A stretch of 64,000 nucleotides of DNA from Spiribacter halobius (lineage in GTDB: Bacteria; Pseudomonadota; Gammaproteobacteria; Nitrococcales; Nitrococcaceae). Made by a program: the position numbers and the translations under genes. Shown here piece after piece: positions 9,138-17,229 of the stretch. Numbering within the stretch: position 1 is the stretch's first letter; every line of letters starts with the position of its first letter. The notes beneath the pieces were generated by a model. It worked only from the letters and a program-made list of their open reading frames with translations, made no database searches and was not told where the DNA came from. The DNA lies in contig NZ_CP086615.1 of NCBI RefSeq assembly GCF_020883455.1, positions 1,302,001 through 1,366,000 of the forward strand, in the 5' to 3' direction.

Positions 9138-9581
9138 CTAGCCTGAATGGACCGTGAGCACGGTGCAGTTCGCCAGATGCGACACCTTGTGTGAAACGCT
9201 CCCCATCATCAGCCCCTTCCAGTCGCTCATGCCGCGGCTGCCCATGACGACGGCGTCGACACCGAGGCGGTCAGCCTCCGCGAGTATGGCCTTCGCCGGC
9301 TGGCCCGTACGAACGACGATCTCGGCGACGTCCTCGGGTAGCCCGGCGCGATCGCGTTCGCCACACAGTAGCTCCCGGGCGACATTCTCATAATCCTCAG
9401 GCCGCATGTGCATCGGCGAGGCACCGGTGGCCCGCCCGATGACGTCATCTGCGGGCGGCGGCTCCGCGACATTGAGGAGATGAATCTTTCCCGTCGCCGG
9501 GTCGATAAGCCGCTGCGCGATCAGCAACGCCTTGCGTGCGTGTTCCGAGCCGTCAACCGGCACCAGTATCGATCGAAACAT
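9138..9581 (-). CDS. Universal stress protein UspA family
   Basis: A 147-residue single-domain Usp protein. The N-terminal strand is FRSILVPVDGSEHARKAL, and the C-terminal nucleotide-binding signature G-x2-G-x9-GS is complete in GSRGMSDWKGLMMGSVSHKV, placing it in the ATP-binding Usp class. AGGGGG lies about 10 bases before ATG 9581. Such proteins are often induced by anoxia, starvation or stationary phase. It diverges from hsp20, with a perfect FNR box in the shared region. The geometry favours hsp20 rather than this gene as the target of that box. Confidence 0.93.
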   Translation of the reverse strand: MFRSILVPVDGSEHARKALLIAQRLIDPATGKIHLLNVAEPPPADDVIGRATGASPMHMRPEDYENVARELLCGERDRAGLPEDVAEIVVRTGQPAKAILAEADRLGVDAVVMGSRGMSDWKGLMMGSVSHKVSHLANCTVLTVHSG

Positions 9582-10047
9582 GGCGCAATCCCCCTGCCGT
9601 GGATGCCATATGGGTGAACGTTCGAGAGATCAAAGACGTTAGATAACTATGGCACTGCCTCGGGGGAGGCGGGCTGCCCCAGATCAAGGCAGGTGTTCTT
9701 CGCGCTGATCGAGCGTGACCGCCGGATGCCAGGAGCGGTGCGATATCTGGCGGTTCGTCAATGGGAGGAAAGTTCATGGGCGGGCGCTGCTGCGACAACG
9801 TCTTGGTCACGTGAGGTGCGGGCCGAGCCTGCGAGTCCCGTCAAGACGGAGAGTCTGCCGACGCCTTGCGTGAAGCCAGTTTTTGACAATTGACCACCGT
9901 CATCACCTTAGCGACGCAGGTCCCATTGATACCGATCAATCCCAAGCGGCCAGCAGGCTCGTAACCTCTACTCAAGCGTCGGCTCCTCGGATGGCTCGGC
10001 ACCTTGGCGGCTGACGCTCATCTGGCATTTGTCTTGGAGGATAGGAA
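9582..10047. other. Divergent intergenic region between uspA-like and hsp20 genes
   Basis: Holds a perfect FNR box at 9926-9939 (separate entry) and TTGAT half-sites on the minus strand near 9628 and 9677. No gene is seen. Confidence 0.6.
9926..9967 (+). promoter_or_regulatory. Class II FNR-type promoter of hsp20
   Basis: TTGATACCGATCAA (9926-9939) is a perfect TTGAT-N4-ATCAA box. TAACCT (9962-9967) starts exactly 22 bases after the box, putting the box centre at about -41.5, the class II activator position. The hsp20 ATG lies about 80 bases further on. Confidence 0.75.
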
Positions 10048-10560
10048 ATGGCTGAAAAATCGAAAACGCCAGCCCGTGATACGACTTCGGATGAGTCCAA
10101 GTCCGCGGTGGCGGCCCCCCGGGCGTTGAGCCCATTCGAAGAGATGGAACGGCTGTTCGGGAGCTTTATGGAGGGCGGTTGGATGGATCCATTACGCCGG
10201 GAGCGAGCCCTCTCCGAGCGTCTCGGCTTGTCGGGGGTTAGGCCGCCAAGGGTGGATGTGGTCGATGGCGACGAGGAGATCCGCGTTCGCGCCGAGATCC
10301 CCGGTGTGCAGGCGAAGGATCTTGATGTTTCCGTCACGGAGGGTGCTGTAACCATCAAGGGAGAGACTGCTACCGAGAGCGAGGATACTGAGGGCGACTA
10401 CTATCGCCAGGAGATCAGTCGTGGCGCGTTTGCACGCACGGTGCCATTGCCGGCCGCAGTGAATGCCGATAAGGCTAAGGCGAGTTTCAAAGACGGAATC
10501 CTGGAGCTCAAGCTGCCTAAAGTGAACGCCTCGCGTCGCCGCCGGATCAAGATTGATTAG
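10048..10560 (+). CDS. Small heat shock protein, Hsp20/alpha-crystallin family
   Basis: An ATP-independent holdase chaperone. In 170 residues it has a polar N-terminal arm (LSPFEEMERLFGSFMEGGW) and a full alpha-crystallin domain from about residue 67 (PRVDVVDGDEEIRVRAEIPG, YYRQEISRGAFARTVPLP, KASFKDGILELKLPK). It ends in basic RRRRIKID, where an I-x-I-like tail would mediate oligomer contacts. GGAGG lies 8 bases upstream of ATG 10048. The FNR-type promoter upstream suggests induction under low oxygen as well as, or instead of, heat. A hairpin terminator follows. Confidence 0.95.
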   Translation: MAEKSKTPARDTTSDESKSAVAAPRALSPFEEMERLFGSFMEGGWMDPLRRERALSERLGLSGVRPPRVDVVDGDEEIRVRAEIPGVQAKDLDVSVTEGAVTIKGETATESEDTEGDYYRQEISRGAFARTVPLPAAVNADKAKASFKDGILELKLPKVNASRRRRIKID

Positions 10561-10593
10561 GCGTCGAGTGTCGAAGTAGGGCGGTCTCCAGTG

Positions 10594-10635
10594 CACAGTC
10601 CGTGGCTAACTAGCGGACTGTGTACTTTCGTTTTT
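10594..10635 (+). terminator. Rho-independent terminator after hsp20
   Basis: CACAGTCCG (10594-10602) pairs with CGGACTGTG (10614-10622) around an 11-base loop. A T-rich tail with a run of five T's follows. Confidence 0.7.
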
Positions 10636-10795
10636 CATCGATTCTACAATGAGAAGCGGTGCGAGCTTCGTAGACTGTATTATGAGGCTTTCGTCACCCG
10701 CTGCCCCTCGTCGATGCGTCAAGCGAAGTGTGGCTCTATTTCAGCATTCCGGAAACGGGGTTAGCCGAATACAGACTGGTAAGTAATGCATTGCC

Positions 10796-12022
10796 CTACG
10801 CGCTGGCAGCAGTACGGGAGGGCTCGACTGTTGGCCCCAACACCGGAGGGCGGTAGAGGTAATCCCGGGTGAGGGGCATGGCCGTCTGCTCGTGGGCGAG
10901 TTGGAGCTGGAAGACCACCAGGCCGCGCCAGTGGAAGGCCGCCTCGCTCACCGCGAGGTAGAACTCCCACATGCGGCAAAAACGCTCGCCCTTCTCCTCG
11001 GCCACGGCACCACGCACCCGCTGGAAGCGGCGGAACCACTCCGCCAGGGTGTAGGCGTAGTGCAGGCGCAGCACCTCTACATCCGCGCTGGCGAGGCGCT
11101 GGCGCTCCACCGCCGCCATCACCTCGGACATCGCCGGAATGTAGCCGCCGGGGAAGATGTAGCGCCGGATCCAGGGGTTGGTCACGCCCGGCGGCGTCAC
11201 CCGGCCAATGGTGTGAATGAGGGCGACGCCGTCCGGAGCGAGATGCTCATGCACCGAGCGGAAGTAGGTGTCGTAGTAGCGCGTGCCGACGTGCTCAAAC
11301 ATGCCGACGCTGACGATGCGGTCGAAGGTTTCCGGCACGTCGCGGTAGTCCTCCAGGCGGATCTCCACCTGACCCTCCAGGCCGCGCTCGCGCACCCGCT
11401 GGCGGGCGACGCGGGCCTGCTCGCCGGAGAGGGTGAGGCCGACGACCTGGGCCCCGGCCTGCTCGGCGAGCTCGATGGCAAGCCCGCCCCAGCCGCAGCC
11501 GATGTCGAGCACGCGCTGGCCGGGCCGCAGGCAGAGCTTGCGCCGGATATGGGCGCGCTTGGCCGCCTGCGCCTGCTCCAGGGTGAGCTCGCGGCGCGGC
11601 CAGTAGGCGCAGGAGTACTGAAGGTCACTGTCGAGGAAGCGGCGGAACAGGGTCTCGTCGAGATCGTAGTGATGGGCGACGTTGCGCCGGCTTGCCGCGC
11701 GCCGGTTCCACTGCTGCAGTGGGCGCAGCAGCGGGGTGAGCCAGCGGCCGAAGCGGTTGCGGCGGTGGTTGCGCGGCCCGGCGAAGTTGCGCAGCAGCAC
11801 CTCCAGCAGCGCACGCAGGTCGGGCGTGCTCCAGCCACCCTCCATGTAGGTCTGGCCGAGCATGAACTCGGGATCGCTGACCACCCGGGGCACGGCCTTC
11901 GGGTCAGCCACCTCCAGGACCGCCTCGGGACTGCCCGACCCGAAGCGGCGGGTGACGCCGTCCGGATAAATTAGGCGCAGGGAACCTTCGCGTACGTCTT
12001 CATTCAGGATGCGCTGGAGCAT
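10796..12022 (-). CDS. cfa: Cyclopropane-fatty-acyl-phospholipid synthase
   Basis: Transfers a methylene from S-adenosylmethionine to cis-unsaturated acyl chains of membrane phospholipids, stabilising membranes in stationary phase, acid or anoxia. The protein has 408 residues, the usual length. SAM-binding VLDIGCGWGG is at about residues 171-180. Also visible are NVAHHYDLDETLFRRFLD, YSCAYW, FDRIVSVGMFEHVG, YFRSVHEHLAPDG and FPGGYIP, all typical of Cfa. The frame is open to 12076, but ATG 12022 has GGAGG about five bases upstream. An FNR-type box lies about 120 bases upstream. It converges with hsp20. Confidence 0.95.
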   Translation of the reverse strand: MLQRILNEDVREGSLRLIYPDGVTRRFGSGSPEAVLEVADPKAVPRVVSDPEFMLGQTYMEGGWSTPDLRALLEVLLRNFAGPRNHRRNRFGRWLTPLLRPLQQWNRRAASRRNVAHHYDLDETLFRRFLDSDLQYSCAYWPRRELTLEQAQAAKRAHIRRKLCLRPGQRVLDIGCGWGGLAIELAEQAGAQVVGLTLSGEQARVARQRVRERGLEGQVEIRLEDYRDVPETFDRIVSVGMFEHVGTRYYDTYFRSVHEHLAPDGVALIHTIGRVTPPGVTNPWIRRYIFPGGYIPAMSEVMAAVERQRLASADVEVLRLHYAYTLAEWFRRFQRVRGAVAEEKGERFCRMWEFYLAVSEAAFHWRGLVVFQLQLAHEQTAMPLTRDYLYRPPVLGPTVEPSRTAASA

Positions 12023-12593
12023 GTTGCCTCCGCCGGCCCGCGTACGTCGCGAGCGATAGTTGCAGTGGGCTCGCATCCTTACGCGGTGTCGCCCCCATCA
12101 CTGTTTGAGCATGACGGGGTGCAACAAAGAACGCGTTGACCAGAATCAAGTGGGCTCCAGGTTTTGTGACACAACTTATCTATTGCTCGAGCGTTTGCTG
12201 AATGGAGTAATCGCGTCGTGTCGATGGCCGGTTTGGGACCGTTCAGCGCTGCAAACCAAATTATTAACCCGCTGCGCAAAATATGACAGCTGGCGTAATG
12301 CCGTCTCCGAATAACTCGTTTCATGAATGATTCGTTGTCAACCGATATTGAGTAGAAATCCAGGAAAATACCCATGCCGGGCCGCACATGAGAGTGATCG
12401 GATTATCTTGGTATTTCGCATGACTTATGGGCGCTTCCGCAGAGGTCACCAGAGAGCACTTGCTTTGGGAATTCCACGCCTGCTGAGCGAAACCGCTCAC
12501 GGGTTCGTGGTTGGCGTTTCTCCCTCTAGTCGCCGACAGATACTGAGGCTGGGCAAGCACCAGCGTTGATTCACGCTGGAACCCGGAATCCAT
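12023..12593. other. AT-rich intergenic region upstream of cfa
   Basis: Holds the FNR-type box at 12136-12149. The rest, to the beginning of the RND remnant at about 12594, shows only short frames without ribosome-binding sites. Confidence 0.5.
12136..12149 (-). promoter_or_regulatory. FNR-type box upstream of cfa
   Basis: Minus-strand TTGATTCTGGTCAA matches TTGAT-N4-ATCAA at 9 of 10. At class II spacing the -10 candidate (TCATGC/CATGCT, 12114-12108) is weak, so the promoter is less certain than that of hsp20. Confidence 0.55.
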
Positions 12594-13518
12594 GCTCTGG
12601 GGCTCCCCGCCGAAGACTTGGCGGGGCGGCTGCGCGCGCCCTGGCTCGACGAGATCGCCGAGACCCAACGCATCTCCCCACGGGACGTGGAGATCCTGGT
12701 GCGCGCGCCGCCCGAGGGATGCGATGGCCTGGACGATCTTTTTCCTCGGACCATCACGCTACCCGATAGAGAACGGGTACCGTTGGGCGAGGTGGCGCGA
12801 CCGAGCGAGCAGCGGGAGTGTGCGCGGATCAGCCCGCATCGACGGCCGCCGCACGGTCACTGTGGAGGCCAAGGTCGACGCTAACCAGAGCAGCTGGCCA
12901 GAACATCGTCAATGACATTCGCGAGTGCTGGTTAGAGGCGTTTTGCGACCGGCATCCGGGCATGGAGGTGGCGTTAAAAGGACAGGTGGCGCGCTCGGCG
13001 GGAACCGGCGGGTATCGCTCGGGGACTGCTTATCCGCTTTGGTGGGGATCTTCATGATCCTCTCATGTCAATTCCGATGCTACCTGGAGCCGGTAATTGT
13101 GATGGTCTCCATGCCCCTGGCATTCATGGGTGCGGTATGGGGTCGCATCCTCACCGGCTGCTACCTGTCAACGCCGTCGCTGATCGCTGCCGCCGCCCTC
13201 GCGGGCATCGTGACGAATGACGCCATCCTGCTTGTACAATTCGTCAAGATCCACTGGCGGCTTGGCTTGGGTGCCACTCAAGCGGCCATCCAGGCTAGAC
13301 GCGACCGCCTGCGCGCAATTTTTATCTTTTCGTCACCCACCATCGCCGGAGTGCTACCGATCCTGCTGGAGACCAGCAGATAGGCGGACGCGATCCAACC
13401 CCTGGCAGTGTCCGTGATCTTTGGCCTGCTCACCAGCACGGTACTGGTGGTGTTCGTGCTGCCGGCATTGCACGTGCTCTTGGTTGATCCTGGCGGAACC
13501 GGACAGAGCGAACAGTGA
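12594..13518 (+). pseudogene. Decayed RND efflux pump permease (C-terminal part)
   Basis: Pieces of one AcrB-like permease can be followed through several frames. LPAEDLAGRLRAPWLDEIAE and RISPRDVEILVRAPPEG come first, then ITLPDRERVPLGEVAR, then (shifted) RIDGRRTVTVEAKVDA. The next frame gives FMILSCQFRCYLEPVIVMVS, AALAGIVTNDAILLVQFVK and TIAGVLPILLETS. A TAG at 13381-13383 interrupts, and the same frame continues as ADAIQPLAVSVIFGLLTSTV to a stop at 13518. Frameshifts plus a nonsense codon show loss of function. The N-terminal two-thirds of the gene is missing. No membrane-fusion or outer-membrane partner is nearby. Confidence 0.8.
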
Positions 13519-13590
13519 TAACGACACCGGGGTCGTCCGCACTGATCGTCGAGCAGGCCAATTCACAGTACTGATCTCGGAGACAAAGGC

Positions 13591-13848
13591 CTACGCGTTC
13601 TGAGTCGTCGTTAGGTTGTTATCGAGAACATTTTTCACTCGACGATACAGCCGCTCCGGCGCATCTTGCGATGAACATTGCCGGATCTTCGCGCGAAGAC
13701 GTTTCTCGAAAGCCAATCGACGATAGCAACTCGGGCACGTTTTCACATGGCGGCCGATCTCAACGCACGCTGCCTCGTCCAACTCTCCATCGAGATAGGC
13801 AAAGAGCCCTTTGACCACCTGCTCGCAGATCCGACGTCGCTCGTGCAT
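13591..13848 (-). CDS. Zinc-finger anti-sigma-factor-like protein (zf-HC2)
   Basis: An 85-residue soluble protein with the zinc-binding anti-sigma pattern: Cys in MHERRRICEQ, then CVEIGRHVKTCPSC (H-x3-C-x2-C) around residues 28-41, and a basic helical C-terminus. Such proteins bind ECF sigma factors and respond to redox or zinc. No sigma factor gene is adjacent, which is unusual. The start is uncertain: ATG 13848 gives the compact domain, while a TTG at 13896 is also in frame. No membrane segment is present. Confidence 0.6.
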   Translation of the reverse strand: MHERRRICEQVVKGLFAYLDGELDEAACVEIGRHVKTCPSCYRRLAFEKRLRAKIRQCSSQDAPERLYRRVKNVLDNNLTTTQNA

Positions 13849-13988
13849 TGCGATTATCCGTTCAGCAATGATTGTTGTCCGCGATCGGTGACACAATCAG
13901 CTTCTTGGACCCTTGTAACAGCTGGCTTGGTTGGTGATCGATCCGTGGAACCCGCAGAGCACGCCGTGCCCGGAATCCGGGGCCATAT

Positions 13989-14696
13989 CTACTCGACCGG
14001 GAGTCCCGCCGCTTTCCATTCGGGATAACCTTCTTCAAGGCGCCGCACGCGATAACCTCTGCGCCTGAGCACCTGGATGGCTGCATGGGAGAGAACACAA
14101 TAGGGGCCCCGGCAGTACGCAACGATCTCCTGATCCTTCGGCAGGTGATCCAGCATCTGCTCAAGCCTGTCGATCGGAATGTTGATCGCGCTCGGCAGGT
14201 GTCCCGCCTGGTACTCCTGCTCCGGTCGCACATCCAGCACGGTAACCTCGCCGCGCTCGAGTGCCGCCCAAAGGCCTTGCCGGGACATAGGCCGAAGGGC
14301 GCCATCGGCGTTGTCGTCCGAGAAGAGCCTTCCAACAAGTCGTTCCATCTCGGCGAGGTTGGTCTTGGCGATATCGCGCATGAGCGATATGAGCGTAACG
14401 ACGCGCGTGTCCGTGAGCCGATACATAACCTGCCGCCCCTCACGACGCGCGGTAACCAGGCCAGCCCGGCGCAGGTGCTGCAGATGCTGGGATGCATTGG
14501 CGACGGACAGGCCAGTGGTCTCGGCCAGCACCTCCACCGGCGCCTCCGCCTGCGCGAGACGCTCCAGCAACTCCAGCCGGTTACCGTTGCCGAGAGCACG
14601 ACCGACCTGCGAGAGCACGTCGAAGAGCTGCTGCCGGTAGCCGGACTGGTCCACCCCTTCAGCCGCGGCCGTATTCGCTTGACGCTCACTTGACAT
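13989..14696 (-). CDS. ArsR-family regulator fused to a rhodanese domain
   Basis: A 235-residue fusion. Residues about 20-110 form an ArsR/SmtB winged HTH (GNGNRLELLERLAQAE, GLSVANASQHLQHLRRAGLV, REGRQVMYRLTD). Residues about 135-232 form a rhodanese domain with active-site loop CRGPYC. ArsR-rhodanese fusions are linked to sulfur or persulfide sensing. The HTH domain has no cysteine, so the dithiol switch of BigR/SqrR is absent and any thiol sensing would have to use the rhodanese cysteines (inference). It diverges from a DsrE-like gene across a perfect 8-8-8 dyad, its likely operator. Confidence 0.9.
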   Translation of the reverse strand: MSSERQANTAAAEGVDQSGYRQQLFDVLSQVGRALGNGNRLELLERLAQAEAPVEVLAETTGLSVANASQHLQHLRRAGLVTARREGRQVMYRLTDTRVVTLISLMRDIAKTNLAEMERLVGRLFSDDNADGALRPMSRQGLWAALERGEVTVLDVRPEQEYQAGHLPSAINIPIDRLEQMLDHLPKDQEIVAYCRGPYCVLSHAAIQVLRRRGYRVRRLEEGYPEWKAAGLPVE

Positions 14697-14714
14697 CGAG
14701 TGGTCCTAGATTAA

Positions 14715-14738
14715 ATATTCAAGTGCTCAATTGAATAT
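14715..14738. promoter_or_regulatory. Palindromic operator between ArsR-rhodanese and DsrE-like genes
   Basis: ATATTCAA (14715-14722) and TTGAATAT (14731-14738) form a perfect inverted repeat around 8 bases. The AT-rich dyad in an otherwise GC-rich region is typical of ArsR/SmtB operators. It lies 18 bases before ATG 14696 and 16 bases before ATG 14755, so one bound dimer could repress both directions. Confidence 0.7.
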
Positions 14739-14754
14739 ACTAACTGGGGATGCG

Positions 14755-15099
14755 ATGTCCAGCCTGATAATCATCAACGACCCTCCTTACGGAACCGAGA
14801 GGCTCTATAACGGGCTGCGCCTGGCGCATGCGCTGATCAAGCGTGGCGAGGATGTGACGGTCTTCCTGATGGGCGACGCGGTTGTAGGGGCTAAGCAAGG
14901 GCAGAAGACACCAGAGGGCTTCTACAACGCCGAACGCATGGTGCACCGCGTGACTGCCAAAGGGCGGGTACTCCTGTGTGGCACCTGCATGGACGCCCGC
15001 GGCATGACTGACAAGGAAACCGTCAAGGGCGCCGAGCGAAGCACCATGGACGCGCTGGCTGAAGCCACCGTGCAAGCGGACCAGGTGCTCGTGTTCTAG
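14755..15099 (+). CDS. DsrE/DsrF-like sulfur relay family protein
   Basis: A 114-residue small protein with the DsrE/YchN fold signature: SLIIINDPPYGTERLYNGLR at the N-terminus, LAHALIKRGEDVTVFLMGDAV, then GRVLLCGTCMDARGM, where the Cys pair resembles the sulfur-carrying cysteine of the family, and a final strand ADQVLVF. ATG 14755 follows GGGG by a few bases. The gene is controlled from the shared operator region with the ArsR-rhodanese regulator and is followed by a broken MFS transporter. A role in persulfide handling is plausible. Confidence 0.85.
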   Translation: MSSLIIINDPPYGTERLYNGLRLAHALIKRGEDVTVFLMGDAVVGAKQGQKTPEGFYNAERMVHRVTAKGRVLLCGTCMDARGMTDKETVKGAERSTMDALAEATVQADQVLVF

Positions 15100-15153
15100 G
15101 CCGGGAATGAAAGCGCACGACACCGTCTCAGGCCAAAGGCAGGGGGCAAGTAA

Positions 15154-16260
15154 GTGACCGCGACGCGCCTCGAGAAGATCAACGTGGGCATCCTGGTGAC
15201 GGCCCAGACGCTTTTCATGATCGCTTCCATCACGGTTATGACGCTGAGCGGGGTCGTCGGCCAGCAGCTGACTCCGAACCCGGCACTCGCCACGTTGCCG
15301 ATCGCCATGATGATGATTGGCACCGTGGCCTCCACCCTGCCCGCCTCGCTATACATGAAGCGCGTCGGGCGGCGGGCGGGCTTCATTACGGGCGTTAGCC
15401 TCGGCGGTGTGGCCGGCGGTCTGGTGAGCTTTCTGGCCATTGTCCTGGAGGCTTTCTGGCTGTTCTGTGCCGGCAACCTTCTGCTTGGGCTCTACCAGGG
15501 CTTTGCCATGTACTACCGCTTTGCCGCAGCGGATGTCTCCAGCCCATCCTTTCGCAGCCGCGCCATCTCTTACGTCATGGCGGGGGGCGTCGTGGCGGCC
15601 TTTCTGGGCCCATGGAACGCGAGCGTGGCCGCGGACTGGATCGTGGCGGTACCGTCAGGTGGCCCATACCTCGTCATCGCCCTGCTGGCGACCGTGGCCA
15701 TCGGGCTGCTGGCGTTTCTCAGAGTGCCCGGGAGCGGTGAACCGCGGCCCGGCGACCTCCAGCGTCCGATGCCCCGGATTGCAGCGCAACCGGCTTTCCT
15801 TGTGGCCGTTCGCGCCGGCGCCGTCGGCTATGCGGTAATGATCCTAGTCATGACCGCAACGCCTCTGGCAATGCGGGCGCAAGGGTTCGGTATGTCGCAC
15901 GTTGCGACCATCATGCAGTGGCACGTTCTCGGGATGTTCGCGCCTTCCTTCGTCACCGGCAGCCTAATCGCGCGCATCGGCGTTACGCACGTGCTCCTGG
16001 CCGGGACGGGCCTGCTGGCCGGATCGGTCTGAGCCGCCAACCTTGGGGTGACTATGGCGCACTTCTGGGTGGCGCTCGTCCTGCTCGGCATCGGCTGGAA
16101 CTTCCTGTTCGTTGGCGGCAGCGCGCTTCTCGCAAGCCTTCACACGGAGGCGGAGCGTGGCAAGGTGCAGGTCGTGAACGATCTCATCATCTTCTCACTG
16201 GTCGCGCTGGGATCGCTGATGTCCGGGGGGCTTTTACACACTTCCGGGGACGCTACCTGA
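15154..16260 (+). pseudogene. MFS transporter interrupted by an in-frame stop and truncated
   Basis: GTG 15154 has AGGGGG upstream. It opens a major-facilitator protein with helices from NVGILVTAQTLFMIASITVM onward and the loop MKRVGRRAGFITG. TGA at 16030-16032 stops it after LLAGTGLLAGSV. The same frame resumes without shift as AANLGVTMAHFWVALVLLG and continues through FLFVGGSALLASLHTEAERG to a second stop at 16260, short of the normal end of the last helix. The nonsense codon and lost C-terminus make function unlikely, unless TGA is read through. It is the last gene of the DsrE-like unit. Confidence 0.8.
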
Positions 16261-16398
16261 CTCCGGTTCGCAGCAGTAGTGTGCCGGCATGTGTCGCCGG
16301 CCACGGGCGCGCGCCGGTGAGCAGCTATCCTTGCTGCAGCGGTCGTGCATCGGCAGAACCACGACCGTCAGCGATTGCGGCTGGCGAGGTAGCCCGGC

Positions 16399-17209
16399 AT
16401 GTGCGATTCCTCCTCCAGGGTGCAGCATGCGGGTGCAGACAATCCCGCGGTGGTGCTCGAGCAGACCGACTGGCAACGCCTCGTCGCCGCACACGCGGAG
16501 CTGCTGCGGGGGCTCGCCGAGCGCACTGAGCGGGGCGATCAGTTCACGCTGCCGGACCCGGCCAGCGTCGCCGGCGCCTACGCCAGCGTCGGCTGGCAGG
16601 CGCTGCTGCAGCCGCAGCGGCTGGTGGCGGCGCAGATGCGGCTGCTGGCCGATAGCGCAAGCCTGTGGCAGTACATGTACGCCCGTCTGCTCGGCGTCGA
16701 GGCCCGCCCCCCGGCGCTGCCGGAGGCGAAGGACCGCCGCTTCCAGGCCGAGCCCTGGAGCGGGAATCCGTACTTCGATGCCCTTCGCCAGGGCTATCTG
16801 CTGCTCGCCGAGGAGCTGCTGGCGGCGACGCGCGATGTCACCGCGGGGCTCCCCGAGCACGAGCGCCAACAGGCGCGGTTCTACACCCGGCAGCTGATCG
16901 AGGCCCTCGCGCCGAGCAACCATCCGGCGGGGAACCCCCAGGTGCTCCAGGAGGCGCTGCGCACCGGCGGGCAGAGTCTGCTGCGCGGCGCCGCGAACCT
17001 CCTCGAGGATGTCGCCCGCGGCAACGGCCAGCCGCGGATCCGCCAGGCCGAGCGCAGCGCTTTCGAGCTCGGCCGCGACATTGCGGCGACCCCCGGCCAG
17101 GTGATCTATCAGAACGCCCTCTTCCAGCTCATCCAGTACACCCCCACCACCGACGAGGTGGCGCGGCGGCCGCTGCTCATCGTCCCGCCCTGGATCAACA
17201 AGTACTACG
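16399..17209 (+). pseudogene. phaC: phaC, N-terminal half (class I PHA synthase split by IS elements)
   Basis: N-terminal part of poly(3-hydroxyalkanoate) synthase, which polymerises (R)-3-hydroxyacyl-CoA on storage granules. Recognisable stretches are AEPWSGNPYFDALRQGYLLL, YTRQLIEALAPSNHPAGNP and PLLIVPPWINKYY. ATG 16399 has GAGG about 9 bases upstream. The frame is broken at 17209/17210 by an IS21-family element. Joining 16399-17209 to 20519-21603 gives 1896 bases, exactly 632 codons, and restores NKYYVLDLVP. Confidence 0.92.
17204..17209 (+). repeat. Target site duplication of IS21 element, left copy (ACTACG)
   Basis: ACTACG at 17204-17209 recurs at 20513-20518, directly flanking the TGTCA...TGACA ends of the element. 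Confidence 0.8.
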
Positions 17210-17221
17210 TGTCAAGGGTCA

Positions 17222-17229
17222 TCCAAATT
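17222..17229 (+). repeat. Target site duplication of IS1595 element, left copy (TCCAAATT)
   Basis: TCCAAATT at 17222-17229 recurs at 18285-18292 directly outside the IS1595 inverted repeats. The 8-bp length is characteristic of that family. The target lies within the terminal repeat of the IS21 element. Confidence 0.85.

Noticed and set aside
9677-9690. TTGAT half-sites upstream of the uspA-like gene at 9581 as an FNR box
   Set aside because: The second half-site is absent (TTGATCTGGGGCAG and TTGATCTCTCGAAC on the minus strand).
10892-11974. A 360-codon plus-strand open frame opposite cfa
   Set aside because: Shadow of cfa, which has all family motifs.
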